Shown here one piece after another: positions 25,701 through 40,700 of a stretch of 64,000 bases of DNA; the first letter of the stretch is position 1; every line of letters starts with the position of its first letter. The notes under the pieces are model-generated. The model had not been told where the DNA came from, searched no databases, and saw only the letters and a list, made by a program, of their open reading frames with translations. The stretch comes from Tanypteryx hageni (Eukaryota > Arthropoda > Insecta > Odonata > Petaluridae), in the NCBI GenBank assembly GCA_028673005.1, contig CM054116.1, positions 100,418,207 to 100,482,206 of the forward strand, in the 5' to 3' direction. Made by a program: the position numbers and the translations under genes.

Positions 25701-28700
25701 AAAAATGAACTAAAAGTGCTCTTTTCTTCTGATGAATTTGCGAGGAAACCAGTGCATCACCTATTAAAATTCATGCAAGAAAATCAGCTTCAGGTTGCAT
25801 TCAAGGAAATTTATAAATTAGCGGAACTTATCATGACGATTCCGAGTTCTACTGCTACAGTCGAGCGTTCTTTTTCGGCTATGAAGAGAATACATACGTG
25901 TTATAGAGGAACACAAACTCAGGAAAGGTTATGCGGCTTAAGTTCACTCGCCATTGAAAAGACATTGCTGGGGGAACTGAAGAAAAGACCTTCATTTTAT
26001 GATGATGTGCTAACACAATTCCTAAGGCAAAACAGGAGATTGGAACTGGTGTATAAATAAGTAAGTAAAATGAGTTTTTTAAGCCTTTCTTTGATTCAAT
26101 CGGGAAAATAATATTTTCCCAAGTGATTACTTTTTCAGATTTCTGTGCGTATTATATAGTTGTACATATTTAAAAATCGTAGAAAAATACAGATAATTCG
26201 TGCTTCACTCTAGTATTTGCCAATGATATCCTAATCTTCTCACAACGAAGCGTTAACCCTTTTCACATAAACGGCGCGCGTGTTGCATAATTATATCAGT
26301 TACTGAATTAAAGCATTCAAAATTATTCTACGATTAATTGCATTAGACCAATTAAGAAGAGCGCTGCTGCGCTATGCTCTCTTAAAACTTTCACACGTTG
26401 ATAAAAATGCATTCGTACGCTCAAATTAACACGTGAATTTTGTAGCGCGGGTTGCATAACCCCCTCCCCAATAAACGCACACCCAACCTAAATGGGCACG
26501 CGACGCCACTGAATACATTACATTTAATTTATTAATACAGTATAGTTATTCATATTCATGAAGTTCACAATGGGCAAACGAGTTGCTTGTGGCTTTCCAC
26601 CTCGTAGGTACTGACAGAAGAAGAGTGTTGAGAAACCTACATCAGAACCTGTAATTGGCTGGGTAGGAAATTTGATATGTACAGCATTAATAATGGCTAC
26701 ACTAAGATTGCTGGCATTTTACCTGTGTCTAGTTACAATTTAAACATATTTGTTACTTTTTGATTGTTGCACCAGGACAAAAGACAAGTACACCTGTAGT
26801 TTGAAGAGTATAACCTCTATGAGAGCACGCAATTGGTACAAACTTTGCTAATTTTTAACAAGAAGTGAGAACTAGTTATTATTTTTAGCAGTTATAAATA
26901 ACTTACCCCAATTCTTAGGACTGAAATAACAGTTTGTGTAAAGAAGCAAGGTATCTCTGTAAAAGGGAATGTATCGTATTTGCTCGTGTAATACCCGCAC
27001 TTTTTTCTCCTAAGTTTCCATCAAAAAAGGGGGTGTGGACATTACATGATTTGCCCATTCATCTGCTGAGGGTAGGCTACCCATGAAATGCCTACTCAGT
27101 ATTGCACGCCTGGCGTGAGAACGTGTTTTTTTTCTGTAGATGCAAAATGTCATGCATTTTATTTCCTCGATTTTCAACCAAGGTATTTTTCAAAAATGCC
27201 TGGAATCATTATCATTATATATAGACGTTTCTTACACAGGAGGAGGAGGAGAATATAGGAGGATACTAATGTTTAGGCACTTCCAGATGAGCTGTAGTTT
27301 CGAAATTTTTTTCATAGTTGGGATTTTGTGCAAAACCGACTAGAAAAAACTAAAATCTTGAAAAAGTGCAACAATGCGGCCGCTAAAAATTCGCAATTGT
27401 TTAAACAAATTTTCAAGGTATATGTATTTCCGCATGTGCTACAGAGTTGAAATTTTTTTATAAGTAGAATTCTTAAAAAAACGAAATAGGGATTATAAAA
27501 ATTTTGATATTTTAATTTGTTTGGCAGTTAAAAATTCTTAAAATTTAAACAAATAGATAACTGTTTAGGTACTAAGGGATAAGCTAGAAAGCTGAAATTT
27601 TCAAATTATTTACAGAGTAGTAAAATTGCACAAATAAACATTTCAATTTTACCATTTATGAATTGCGGCGGCCGTTAAAAATTATTTAAATTTAAACAAT
27701 TAGAAAAATATTATTTTACTTCTAGAAGTGCTACAACTTTAAAATTTGTCAGAAATGTGTAGCATTAGTACCCCATAATGGAGAAAGTGTAAAATTTTAA
27801 AATTGCAACATTTGGGGATTGTTTTAAACTATTATTTTTACATGTGGGAAAAACGAAAATCGCTGCGGAGGTGAAATATTTAGAATTAAAAATATATGTG
27901 TAATGATGAAAGATGAATAATGAATGTTTTTTTATGTGGAGATGAAATGCTTGCAGTATGCAAGCACCAACTACTAGTATGTTATATCCTCCTCTGTAAG
28001 AGTCGTCGATATATAATGATAACATATAACAGGAGGATACTAATGTTTAGACACTTCCAGATGAGCTGAAGATTAAAAATTTTTTTCTTAGGTAGGATTT
28101 TGTGCAAAACCAACTAGAAAAAAAAACGAAAATCTTGAAAAAGTGCAACAATGCGGCCGCTAAAAATTCGCAATTGTTTAAACAAATTTTCAAGGTTTGT
28201 ATTTTCGAATATGCCACGGAGCTGAAATTTTTTTTTAAAGGTAAAATTTGTAAATAAACGAAATAGGGATTATAGAAATTTTGATATTTTTATTTGTTTG
28301 GCAGTTAAAAATTCTTAAAGTTTAAACAAATAGGTAGATGCTTAGACACTAAGCCGGAAGTTAGGAAGCTGAAATTTTTAAATTATTTAGAGGTTTGTCT
28401 ATCTAAATGAATAAACATTTCAATTTATCCATAAAGTCGTTATTTTGGCCGTTAAAAATTATTTGTATGTAAACAATTATATAAATGCTATTTCACTTCT
28501 AATTGTACAATAAATTTAAAATTTGGCAGAAATGTGTGGCATTATTAACTCAATGTGAGAAAAGTGTAATATTTCGAAAATTGCAGAAATTAGTGATTGT
28601 TTTACTCCATTATTTTTCCATAATGAAAAAACGGAAACCCGTCCAGAGTAGAAGTCTTTAGAATTAAAGAAATATTTCTCATGATGAAATATATCTCTGA

Positions 28701-31700
28701 AAAATTAATGTTTTTTCCAAGGTGAGATTAAATGCTTGCAGTATGTAAGCACCTTCTACTAGTAATATAATAAGCACAATATTTATCAGATATTTTTAAA
28801 AGTCTTGGCCAGCTATCAGTAGTAAACGTAAATCGTAAATATTCTATGTAAATAGACATATCAGACGAGTTTATTCTCATGAAAAAGGTGATGTAAGAGA
28901 AATAAACAACTGAACTGCATATATTTTTCATTAAATACAAATGCATTCTGTTAGTTTGTCTTGTGATCTGTGACGTACTCAAATCACATTTTATCGTAAC
29001 TGCATTTTTTTGGGTTCCTTTTACGCTACATAATCCTAGAAGAATATACTTTTATTACTCTGTATAAAAGCAAAGAACACAATCTTGCGATGGAAATGTG
29101 TCACTAAATAGCTGTTGGAGTTGTTCGTTTGTGCTTTCTGAAAGCTGTAAGTGATACATTTTATCTGCAGAAATGTGAGAAATGCTTACGTATAACTGAG
29201 TCGAATTACTTCTAGTGATAGGTTTATTTATGACATTGTGTGATGTCTGGGAGCTTTATTTTGAGCATGAACGGTTTACATTTATTTCCGTATAATTCGC
29301 TCAATTTCTAGGTGAAAAATGGCTGAGTTAGCATGATTTCACTAAATTAGTGAAAATTACTCATTTTAAGTTAAATAACTTGAGAATATGCAACGGCTCT
29401 AAATTAAACCTTTTTGCGAGATTTAGGAGCTAGACTCCAAGATAGGTTTTCAAGTTGTCTCCATATAATATAATAGCAGTGGATGCCAATTTTTCATGAT
29501 TAAAAAAGTACTAAAAGTAATTTTTAGAAGTCATTTCTTAAATATTTGCTTTTTGCGGTAATTGTATCATCAAACTCGTCTTCTGATAGATTATTCAACT
29601 GATGTTGTTATTGAATATCAATATCGAAATTTCAGAAGTGCGGACATTACATGAATTCCAGTTTTTCCAGATTTTTAGCTCTAAAAATGGGGGTGTGGGC
29701 ATTACATGCGTGCTGGTATTACATGAGTAAATACAGTATCACAAGGTACAAGACAAAGTTTTGATAGAAAATTTCAACTAATGGCATTGCATTATGCTGA
29801 AGAAATTAACAATTTTGAAGCTAGGAGAAAATATAATGTGATGGAGGCAAATTTGTGAAGGTGGAGGCAAGCAAAGCAGGAACTTGAAGTTGCCAACTCA
29901 ATATGGAAATCATTTATTGGACCCAAATGAGATCAATTTCATGAATTTGAAGAAGAAACTGTAAAATTTGTGTGTACTCAAAGAACAGATGGAAAACCAG
30001 TATTGTGAGATATCATTAAACTGAAAGCTCATGAATTAGCTTGATTACTAAACATCCCATGGCAAGAATTCATGTCTAGTAATGGTTGATGCTTACGAAT
30101 GATGCATCGTAATGGTATTTGCCTGTGATGAAGAACTTCTCTTTGCCAACATTTACCTTCTGATTATATGGACGAACTTATTGCTTTCCAGAAGCCTATA
30201 ATTGCATTGCAGAAATTTCATGATTACCTTCTCAGCCAAATGGGTTGTACAGACAGGACACCTATGTACTGTAAAGACCTGCCTATAGGATGCACCTGTG
30301 TATAGGATGCAGGGAGGTTTTCGGCTCAAATTCTGGGAATTTTCTGTTCTTGTCTATAGGACGCAAGAAGATTTTCTCTCAAAATTCTAGGAATAAACAA
30401 TGAGTTGCAATAAAAGATTCATATCCATTCTATTAGATGATTTCCATCGAATATAATTTCTGCTAAGTATGATCTGAAAAGTGAATTTACTGAAGTATTT
30501 GTATTACGAGATTTACCTATGTTGAAACTACTTATTGCAGGATATAGTAAAACACTTGGGAAAGCAACGTAGAAGATAAAATGTAGCAGATTTTCGTGAC
30601 TCCTACCCAATTGAAATAAAAAACTTTGTAAAAATTTCTGCGATCGTCTGTGAAACTTGCAGTAAAAATAAAATAACTTGAATTTTAAAAAGTTATTTAT
30701 TTCAATTATTGATAAAGATTTCTTCCAAGTTCCATCCCTTACTATTGACTATAATTTTCATGGTGCTTCCAAACGATGCTTCAGGCAAAATATAAGGTTG
30801 AGAGCCATCTAGAAACAAAATGTTGAACTGTAGGCAGGTATGGTTATTCCTCTGTTGAGTTCCCGCAATTACCTATTTGACATTTTGAAGATTAAAAATT
30901 ACATTGATACTACTTTTGCGATACCCAGCTAATTCGCAGATAAATTTCTTCAAATATTACTACGTATGTAAAATGAACTTACATTCCTACTTTACAAATG
31001 ACAGCATGGATTATTAATCACTTACTAATGGTATAATGTAAAACTCCTTCAGCCATAAAAATTGTAGAAACCCGATGCATTTCGCCCACTAAGTGGGCAT
31101 CTTCAGGGGTGACTTGACCGGACAGTGACTAAAAGTCAACTGTGAGAACAGCAAAGGATTTGGGTGCTAAGAGAAACAAAAGACGAAGTACAAAAAGTTT
31201 GGCGTAGATGTTATGTTAATCTGTGAGTTTATGTAGAGTTTTGTTGAAATCAATGTCTGTATTCATAATTGTTGTATGGTTTTTATAAATATGTAAATTT
31301 TCCAAAGCATTTAGTGGGTTGTTTGACGAAATAATTAATTAAATGTCATTCAAGTTTATACCGTGTCCTGTCTCGACTATGTGTTTGGCTATGCTCGATT
31401 TTTCAAAACGATAATATTTGTAATGTGCTAAATTGTTTGTCACAATGTGAACATTGTATTTTATAAATCCCAGATTTGTCTAACTCTTCCGTCTTGTCTT
31501 TCGTACTGCCTAATAAATTTTTTAAGTTGTGTGGATTCGTGTAAACTATTGAATATTTCTTTTGTTTAATAATCATATCTAATCCTTGGTTTAGAGCTGG
31601 AAAATAAGGTAGTTTTACATACTTGTTCTCTTTTTTTTCGATTTTATGAGTGGTAGTGATTGATTCATCTATTGGATGAGCAAAATGAAGACTAACGATG

Positions 31701-34700
31701 TATAATGCATAAATTCCAAAGGTGTGACAGTGGTTAGAGGGTTTGCCTTCCACACTGTGGTCCTAAGTTCGAATCTGACCAAGGTCAGATTTTTTAACCT
31801 GGGATCATCCTGTCCCCTACTTGTGTGATTCAAGGAGACAGAGTAAGTCAGCACTCCATCCTTTGGAAGGGACGTTAAGCAGTTGGCCCCCTTGGTGCTC
31901 TTTGTTATGCTGGCACTGGGTTTCTCTCCTCCCCTGTGAGTGTGTTTGGTGTAAGGAGTTATGGCTATAATAATCCATGAGGTTGATTAGCCAGAAATAC
32001 ACACAGTAAATGGCATTTTTTTTTCAAAAAATTTAATTGGGCAAACTGAGAAAATGTGCACAGTAGATTAATGAATCGATTGGCAAAAAAACGAAGTCTC
32101 TAGCTGCTTTCGTTTAGTAGTTAATGCCTCGAACAGACAGATGGACCTCCACAGGAAAACATGCACAATGAGACAGAATAAATCAATTTGTAAAATAATG
32201 GAGTCTCTGCTTTCATTTAGGAGTTAGTGTGTCAGACAGATGGACAAACCGAACTCATAAACGGATTAAAAATTTATAAAAATAAAATTTGACGTATTTA
32301 TTTTGTGGGCCTTCTGAAGTATCAATTCAAGAAGTATCCTTGATGAAGTATAAAAGCAGCATCCACTTAATGTATGTCTGGTTAACGTACATCAGCTGAT
32401 ACATACATTGTATAATGATACCTTATGTCGATACATAAATATATACATACTGTCCGATGATATGTACATAGTACTTGGGCAGACTATATTGTATGACGTG
32501 CTGCCACATGTACGCTGTTGCTATGCAATGTATGATCAGTCATCTTAACCTGTTGAATTTTGGTTATGCTTTTATATTTTAAACAATTTGAGTGAAATTT
32601 TTGACTTGCAATGAGCAGTAAAATAACCAATAATGTCAACTCCTCCAACAATTTCCAAATTACCACCAAAGTCAACTCCAAAATCTCCTGCTGAATCTCC
32701 AGCTGAAGCCCTTTCAAAATCTTCGGATAATACCTCCCTTGACTCCTGCCAATAATTTTTCTTCTCCCCAACAACTCATCAACAATAGTATGCAAGTAGA
32801 AAATATGATTTCGTTTAAGAAATTATTTTTTAAATGAGTATTTATTCATATTTATGTTGTTTCTATGCTTTATTTTTTACTTTTAATTGTAATTTTTGTT
32901 ACTTTATGAATACAGTGTTACAATATTACAGCTAATTTTTGGGTGAAAAATTTGTGGTCTTGTACAGGAATGCATCCCTATTTATAACATGTTAGTATGG
33001 TTTATCGCTGTCTGCATAACGTATGTGTTTTCAAGAATGTAACCAGTATGTTAGGCCTATATTTGTTTCAAATGTTTCTTTTATGTCTTGTCATTAAAAG
33101 TTTGCTTAAAAAATAATTCCTTTTTTACAGTGTTTGAAAGAAGGTTGCTGGCTCATGGTGGAGAATGTGAACTTTTGTAGCTCAGCTGTTCTGGATCGAC
33201 TGAATGCTCTCCTGGAGCCAAATGGCACACTGACCATTGGAGAACGTGGTGTAGGACCTCATCATCAACCTCCTACCATCATTCCACATCCTGATTTCAG
33301 ACTATTCTTTACTCTTGATCCTCGCCATGGACAGATATCACGGTATTTAATCTTGTTTAATTTTATCCATTGATATGTAATCCATTTAAATTATTCCTCT
33401 TCTTTATTATATATTCATTTAAAATTTGTAACATTATACATATGATAACCTTTTCTTTATTAATTGGAGTTTTCAGAAATAAGAATCATTTTCTAGTAAA
33501 GTGTTAGAATTTAGACCCTGGAAAAAGTTACTATTTAAAATATGTCTAGTAAAACGCTACTTATTTGAGGTAACTCTATATAGGGTAGGGGCAGACAATG
33601 AATTGTCTAAGGTAGCTGAAGTAGATTTAGAGAATAATTAAGAATTTAATCTTTCATAAAAATTAAATATAACTGCCATTTTTGGACAGATACATGGGTT
33701 TTGGGCTCTTTGCAGAAGAGTCTCCCTTTTCTAAGCCATGTCATTTCATCTTTTCATTTCTCTTGTGCAATAAGTTATTTAAAGTGATATCCCTTAAGAA
33801 ATAGATGAAAGCTAGCTTTGAATACAAATTCCAATCCTTTTTTATTTGGTAACCTGTGAAAGTTAACAGAAATGGATTAGTTAATTTTAAATTAGATTAT
33901 TTACAGTCTTTTATCTGTGCATGTTCTTGAACTATTTTTTAAGGTTTTTAAATAATAATTAATATAGCTCTCTGATTCCTGCACAGGATATGAACTATGA
34001 TCAAAGATGATGTGAGTAGATTAGATGCTTTTTGAGTTGTGAATTGGGTATACCGTATCTGCCTGAATAGAAGCTGACCCCCCAAAAATTTCCACCTTTT
34101 TTTTGGCAGAAAAGTAAATTTCGTAGATTTTATGCTGAAATGTGCCGGGCATGCATGCACAGCCTAGAATACATTATTCAACATTGAAGAAAAGAGAGGG
34201 AAATGGTTTAGTTGTTGACATTTTGAAATATTACTCCAATTAATAATTTTGCGTTGTTGTATAATGTTCCATATTCAGTGACGATAATTTCATTCATCTT
34301 CATTATCAGAAAAGCTCAAATAAAGCAATAGCGACCTCGCCAAGATAATTTTTAATCCATGTCTATTTCCAATCTAATTAGCATTTACATTGCCTTAAGA
34401 AATTGCATTTTTATAATTATACACATTCCATGTAAAGCTTTACCAAACTTCAAACAGTTGAGCATACACAGCCATCATTGCAAAATCATCTGCGTAGTCA
34501 ATGTATGCAATTTTAATAGATTTCATGAATGAGGTTTTAACATGCATACAAACATTAAATGACTGTAGCAATAACTACAATAGCCAAATAAAACTAATAG
34601 GAACTTCTTTTAATGGATAATGAAAAATAATACAAATTTCTAACTATTCTTAATGATAAATATGCTTAGCCCTGAGAAATGAAAGAAAATATCCAATAGC

Positions 34701-37700
34701 ATTTGGAAACGAAAGAACAGGTACTCAGGTACTGCTAAATTCAATATTCTAGCTTTACTATTTATTCATTAATATTCATCGTAGGTGAAATGTTTTCTTT
34801 ACGAAAAATATAGTACTATCATTTGAACAACTTAAAAGAAAGGGAGGTTTTGAGAAGATGAAGGGAAAGCTTTGGATTGGGTAGATAGGTTGGGGTGAAC
34901 TAATAACCTATCAAGAGATAGAATTTTTTGTGTGCATACATATCTGTGTGATGAATAAGTATTATTCCAAGAGGGAGTGCCAAAAGCATGAGTCATAAAT
35001 TCATACCACATACATATATGGGTGCCCTCTTTGGAAACAAGACTTTTGTTGAAAATGTCATATTTCTTATGTTTTCAGTGCAATGCGAAATCGTGGAGTT
35101 GAAATTTTCCTTCTGGGTCCAGAAGAGGGTGTTGAATATGATGTTATGGATATTCGAGCTCTGCTGGGTGAGGCTGGAGTGGAAAATGTAAATTTGCAGG
35201 CTAAACTATTAGCCATTCACAATGTTATGTCTTCCAGAATAGTAGGTAAGAAGTCATCTCTCTCATTTCCAGTGCCATATAATGAGCATTAAGAAATTAT
35301 ATAAAACTAGCATAATTGCCCGGGCTTTGCCCTGTGTTTAGAGTTTAGATTATTCATGCACATATCACTTGGTAATATTTTCATCCAAACTCAAGGTACT
35401 CTCAAGGTAAGTGACCAATATTCCCCTTTAATTGGTATGAACAAATTAAATATTGACTCAAATTTGATAGCTCCCCCCAAGAAATCAAAGTTCTGACACC
35501 AAAGTGCATATCCTCAATGTCTCTTTAGTATGTATACCAAGTTTTAAGTCTTGGTTCAACATTGATATTGGTGGAGGATTCATCAAAATCGGTCAATTGG
35601 TTGCTGAGATATCTTCAGAGTGCTTTTCGTCAAATTTGCCGTAGTATAATCGTATACTAATGTATTTGCTTTGAAATCAGAAAATTATTTTTCTTTATAT
35701 TGTGGTAGCCCTGCTTTTTAGATCCGTTCTAAACATGTTCATTTTGTTTTGCCATTCTATACCCGCCCTACTAACGAAATTTCTTATTGAAAACGTTTCA
35801 GCCAATTCCTTCGAAATTCATAGTTACAGAAAAATTCTAACCTTGATATTGTGGTAGCCCTGTTTAGTCGACCCGGTTGAAATATACTATTTGGGTTATT
35901 TATTTAATACAGTCAAGATAGCTGTGTATGTTTCGTAGACTGGCAGAAGGCCTTTGACAGAGTAAATTGGGCAATGTTGGTGAAGGTATTAAAGGATATA
36001 GGTGTAGACTGGAAAGACAGGACACTGATCAAGAATCTATATGTGAATCAAGCTGTAAAGGTCAGGTTGGAGAATGCGGACACCTGTGGAGTAAATATCG
36101 GTAGAGGAGTAAGACAGGGCTGCTGCATATCGCCGACCCTATTCAATATATATGGAGAAAGTGTAGTGCAAGAAGCGTTAGAAGGCACAGGAGATTTCAA
36201 TATTGGAGGAAGGATTATAAGAACAGTAAAATATGCGGATCATCAAGTACTTCTAGCAAGAAAGGAAGAGGAACTCCAGAAAATGATAAATAGACTAATA
36301 ATAACAGGTAGAAAATACGGTATGGAAATAAATACAGAAAAATCCAAGGTCATTCGAATATCAGGCAAAGAAGAGAATCTGAACATGAGTATTAGAGGAA
36401 GAACAAGTTTCAGACTATAAATACCTTGGAAGAATAATAACAAGTGAAGCAAAATGTACAGATGAGATCAGGACTAGAATAGGAAAATCAAAAGCGGCTT
36501 TCAGAAGAAAGAAACACCTACTTATGGGGAATATAAGGAAAGATATCCGGAAGAAGTTCATAAAATGCTATGTATGGAGTATAGCTTTGTACGGGGCAGA
36601 AACTAGGACGCTAAGGAAAAATGACATCAAATACTTGGAAAGCTTTGAAATGTGGACTTGGAGGAGAATGCTGAAGATAAAATGGACGGATAGGATGAAA
36701 AACGATGAAGTGCCACGAAGAGTAGGAGAGAAGCGAATGATTATACAGACTATTAGAAAGAGGAAGGCAAACTGGGTTGGATATTACCTGAGGAGAGAGA
36801 GTATTATTAAAGCCTCTCCTGGGCCCCTAGGCAAACATAAATTTAGAATATCTTTTATGGAAACTATATAAATTAGTTTTAAAAAATAATTATTATATTG
36901 TAATATAGAGGGTCAAGCCAAGTAAACAGAGGAGGAAATAGATAAAGGCATAGTGTTATGCAAAACATATGCTGAACATCCAACGTCCAGTAAATAGTGA
37001 TTAATTTTTTCACGTAATTTTTAAAAGACATTATTTTTTGGCTTTTCTCAACAGTCCCTCAAAATTTGTTTTTTCATTATCTGCTCCATAAGCAATAAAA
37101 TAATAAATAATAAAAGAAGAAAGGAAACTGATCAGAGGAATGGAAGAAAGGAAGGCAAAATTTTTAGGCCATGTGATTAGACATAATGGATTAATTGTGA
37201 ACATCTTGGAGGGGAAACTTTTAGGGAAGAAAGGAAGAGGCAGACCAAGAAAGAAATACCTAGATGACGTGGAGTCAGTGATGGGAGTTGAGAAATACGA
37301 GATGTTGAAGAGAATGGCAGAGGACAGGAGTTCATGGTTGCAGCGACAAGGCTTAGCCTTTAGATGAAGAAGAAGAAGAAGCAATGCATTTTTTAAATCG
37401 ACCCCATACTCACAAAATGTGCTAATAATGAAATCGACAATGGTATCAGGTAGCGATTCAATTTTTAATATTTTAATCTGAATTCCTTTTCATTGCAAAA
37501 ATAATGAAAAACTAAGGGGAAAATCTTTTCCGTTTTGTGATTACTAGCATCTGTGGATATTCCATAACACTGTGACTTTTTTAACGAGAGTGGCAATTTT
37601 ACTTTGTCTGCAAAAATATTTACTAGCAATTTCAGTCACAAAAAATTTCTTTATAGAGTTCATTGTTACATGTAGCTGATCAAAAGGAATGATGGTGTTT

Positions 37701-40700
37701 AACAATGTGATATGTCATTTTCAACTCACTTGCTAGAGTAAGATGACCCTCCATTGGATTTTTCACATGAAAGTACTGCATATTATTTTGTGATGCATTA
37801 ACATTTCCAACGCAAGTTGATTTGACTTTATGCTTTTCTGTATTAATTTGGTCATTTACATCAGATTTCCCGCAGTGACCAATGTTTATATAGCAGTTGC
37901 ACACTTTAGATTCCACTTTGTTGTCTTCTTCCTTTCTTGATAAATCTCCATTTTAAAAAATATTCTTTATTAAAGGTACATTTTCTCTTTAGCATTTCTA
38001 CTGAGGGGTTCTATAGAAATTATTGCCGATTAAAATAAAAAAATCACAATCTTCGGCAGCTTATGTATAAAATACGCAATATTTTCGACCATCAGATTCA
38101 AAAGAATTTTGATAAATTAATGTAAACTAGGACTTAAAGTTTATAAAAAAATTATAATAAACTTTCTTTGTGAATGGAAATATCTGTACTGATTTGATTA
38201 TCAATAACAATCATAACACACAAGATATTTACATACCTGTAAAAAATAAAGCTATTGAACATCTAGGGTGATAAAGTTGAACAACACTTGAACACTTGTT
38301 AACTCGGCGCGAGACTATAACGAAATAAATGGCGCAATATACATTGCACAAACATTCTCATATGTATATGTTTGGTTGACTGTGTACGTTTATAAAAGAA
38401 AAATGTTTATAAATCCAAGTTAACTATAGTTTAGTGTATATTTTAATGCCACTGGTCGATATTTAGTAATTTTTGGGACATATGGCTTAGTAAGTATTAT
38501 TTGTGACATCAGGCTGTACGATTGAATGGATTTTAATCGAAATCCTTTTAGCCATTTCTGAGTAAATCGAATTTTTTTTCAAATATCCATGAATAAAGTA
38601 TCCTTAATTGTTGTGCAGTATCATTCATCTCTTCAGTCTATTATGAATAATATTATCTACAAATATGAAATATCATTTGATTCAGTTGAACCGTTTAGGC
38701 TGTAATAAGATTTTTAGTGGATCGCGGTGGATGCGTGACGTCATAGGGTTGGGTAAGGTAGCTTAGCATACATTGTAATGCCACTGGATGCCATATAGTG
38801 ATTTCAAAAGATATAGACTTACGTAGTATTATTTTTGACATCAGGCTCTACAATTGGATTGATTTTAATAAAATTCTCTTTAGCCATTTTTGAGTAAATA
38901 AAATTTTTCTAAAAATCGCCAAGAATAAACTACTCTTAGTTTTTGAGCAATATCATTTTTATGAAAAAAGGGTTTTCATGTATGCATTTGGGCCCTAGAG
39001 ACAGGCAGACAGCATGGCAAAAACCACTTTTATGGACCCGGGGACACCTAAAACATATATTTCCATCAAAATCTCGAAGTCGAATTTTTTCACGATAACA
39101 ATACTTTCTCAATATACTACGTATATGAGAAAGTAAAATATACTATATATATGAGAAAGTAAAACGTGGTATATTTTTCATAACCCTAATATTATTAGCA
39201 GAGATTTATGATTACTTGATATTTTTGAAAATGTACTTACCGATATTGAGTATTTTCCCGATCCCTTTTCTTAATCACTGCACTGGATATGCGGCATATG
39301 CTTTATGGTACAGTTTTAAATGCCCACCATAGGCCCAGCTACTGGATTTAAATTGGTTATTTAAATAGTACATGTTTTTATTCTAATAAATTCGCAAAAC
39401 TGATGATCTAGTAGACTTTCAAATAACAACCATTCAGCAGTAAAAATTATTTACCAGAGAATGAGAACTCGCTATTGCCTGCTGCCACATAAGCCAATGG
39501 TTCGCCAATGACTGCATATAATCAACCAGGAAGTCCTAAACTGAAACGCAGATGCCGAAATGCCAGAAAATTAATAACAGGGATCGATGCATGTTTGTGT
39601 TATGAGTGAGAGACTCAAGACGCATACCAGAGAACGATAAGCATTCTCACAGACAGGGATTCTGATTGTTCTCCACTTGAAGACTAAAGCAACAATGAGC
39701 CCATATGGTCATCCAATTTTAATCTTGCTTGCAGCACACATCCAGAGCGATTTTCTCACATTTCTTGCACGTACATCTTTCCGAGTGTGCTCAGAACCTC
39801 CAAGATGCAGGACCCTGGTTGACTGTCAACCCAGCCTCTGTCAAAGATTATCACTAATAGTTTAAATTTAATTTTTAGCACCACTATTCCTACTTTTATC
39901 GATTAAATCTTACGTGTTATTCTTCACGCATACAAGAAAAAAAACCAGGACATTTATGCGCCTCGAAAAAAAAATTCGGGACACCAGGACAAAACTCTGA
40001 AAACCGGGCCAATCCCGGGAAACCAGGATGCCTGGTCACCCTACTGTAGATGATAACGGGTAAATAAATAATATTGAAAAATATAGAATGTGTTACATGC
40101 GCAAAGTGTCACTGTACTTAACAGTAAATAATAAAGTTCTAATTTCTTTATAATATTATACAAATACAAACACACCAATTTATTATTATCTCTTATCTTA
40201 TTATAATCATAATACAATCTTTTTATTTCAAAATCCATCAAAACTAAACTGCTATCAAGGTTCAAAAAACGTTACAATATTAGAAACATTATTTTTACAA
40301 CTTGCAACTCTTTATGCATTGCAATTTTCACATTTCGACGCCCCAGTCAGCACCGTTCAGCAGTGGTGGCTTTAAAGGGGATCACACATGATGCAAACCA
40401 CGGGCCCCGTGATTTATGTCAGTGCTTCTCAACTTGGGTTACGCGGAATCCTAGGGTTCCGCGAAAGATTGGGCTTCCCTGTGGATCCCCGAAAATGGGG
40501 GAAAAGGGAAGATTTCCCTACTGCTCAGTTACCCTAAATCTTGAATTTCTCCCTCACACTCAGTGGTGAATTTAAGAGTGGTCACACTTGAAGTAAGTGG
40601 CCCTGAAAAAATGTTCATGTATATAATCTCATGAATATTAAATATCTCAATTTCAAAATCAGTGGAACTACTCGATGATTACATAGAAAATCGCCCGTTA

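Larger units (their letters stand above)
23177..30275 (+). mobile_element. pogo-type transposon, decayed, greatly enlarged by nested elements
   Basis: The left end CCGTATTAACTGGAAAGGAA, plus a subterminal stretch ending AAACGCTGC, matches the left end of the pogo element at 8669. The matching transposase remnant resumes at 29745. In between are an intact hAT (23342-26511) and a pogo-ended element (26974-29736). The right end was not found: the coding remnant stops near 30265 where a different repeat begins. Confidence 0.65.

Noticed and set aside
40363..40569. Plus-strand frame starting MVALKGITHDANHGPRDLCQ as a small gene
   Set aside because: It falls entirely within the hAT MITE bounded by the CCGTTCAG duplication.
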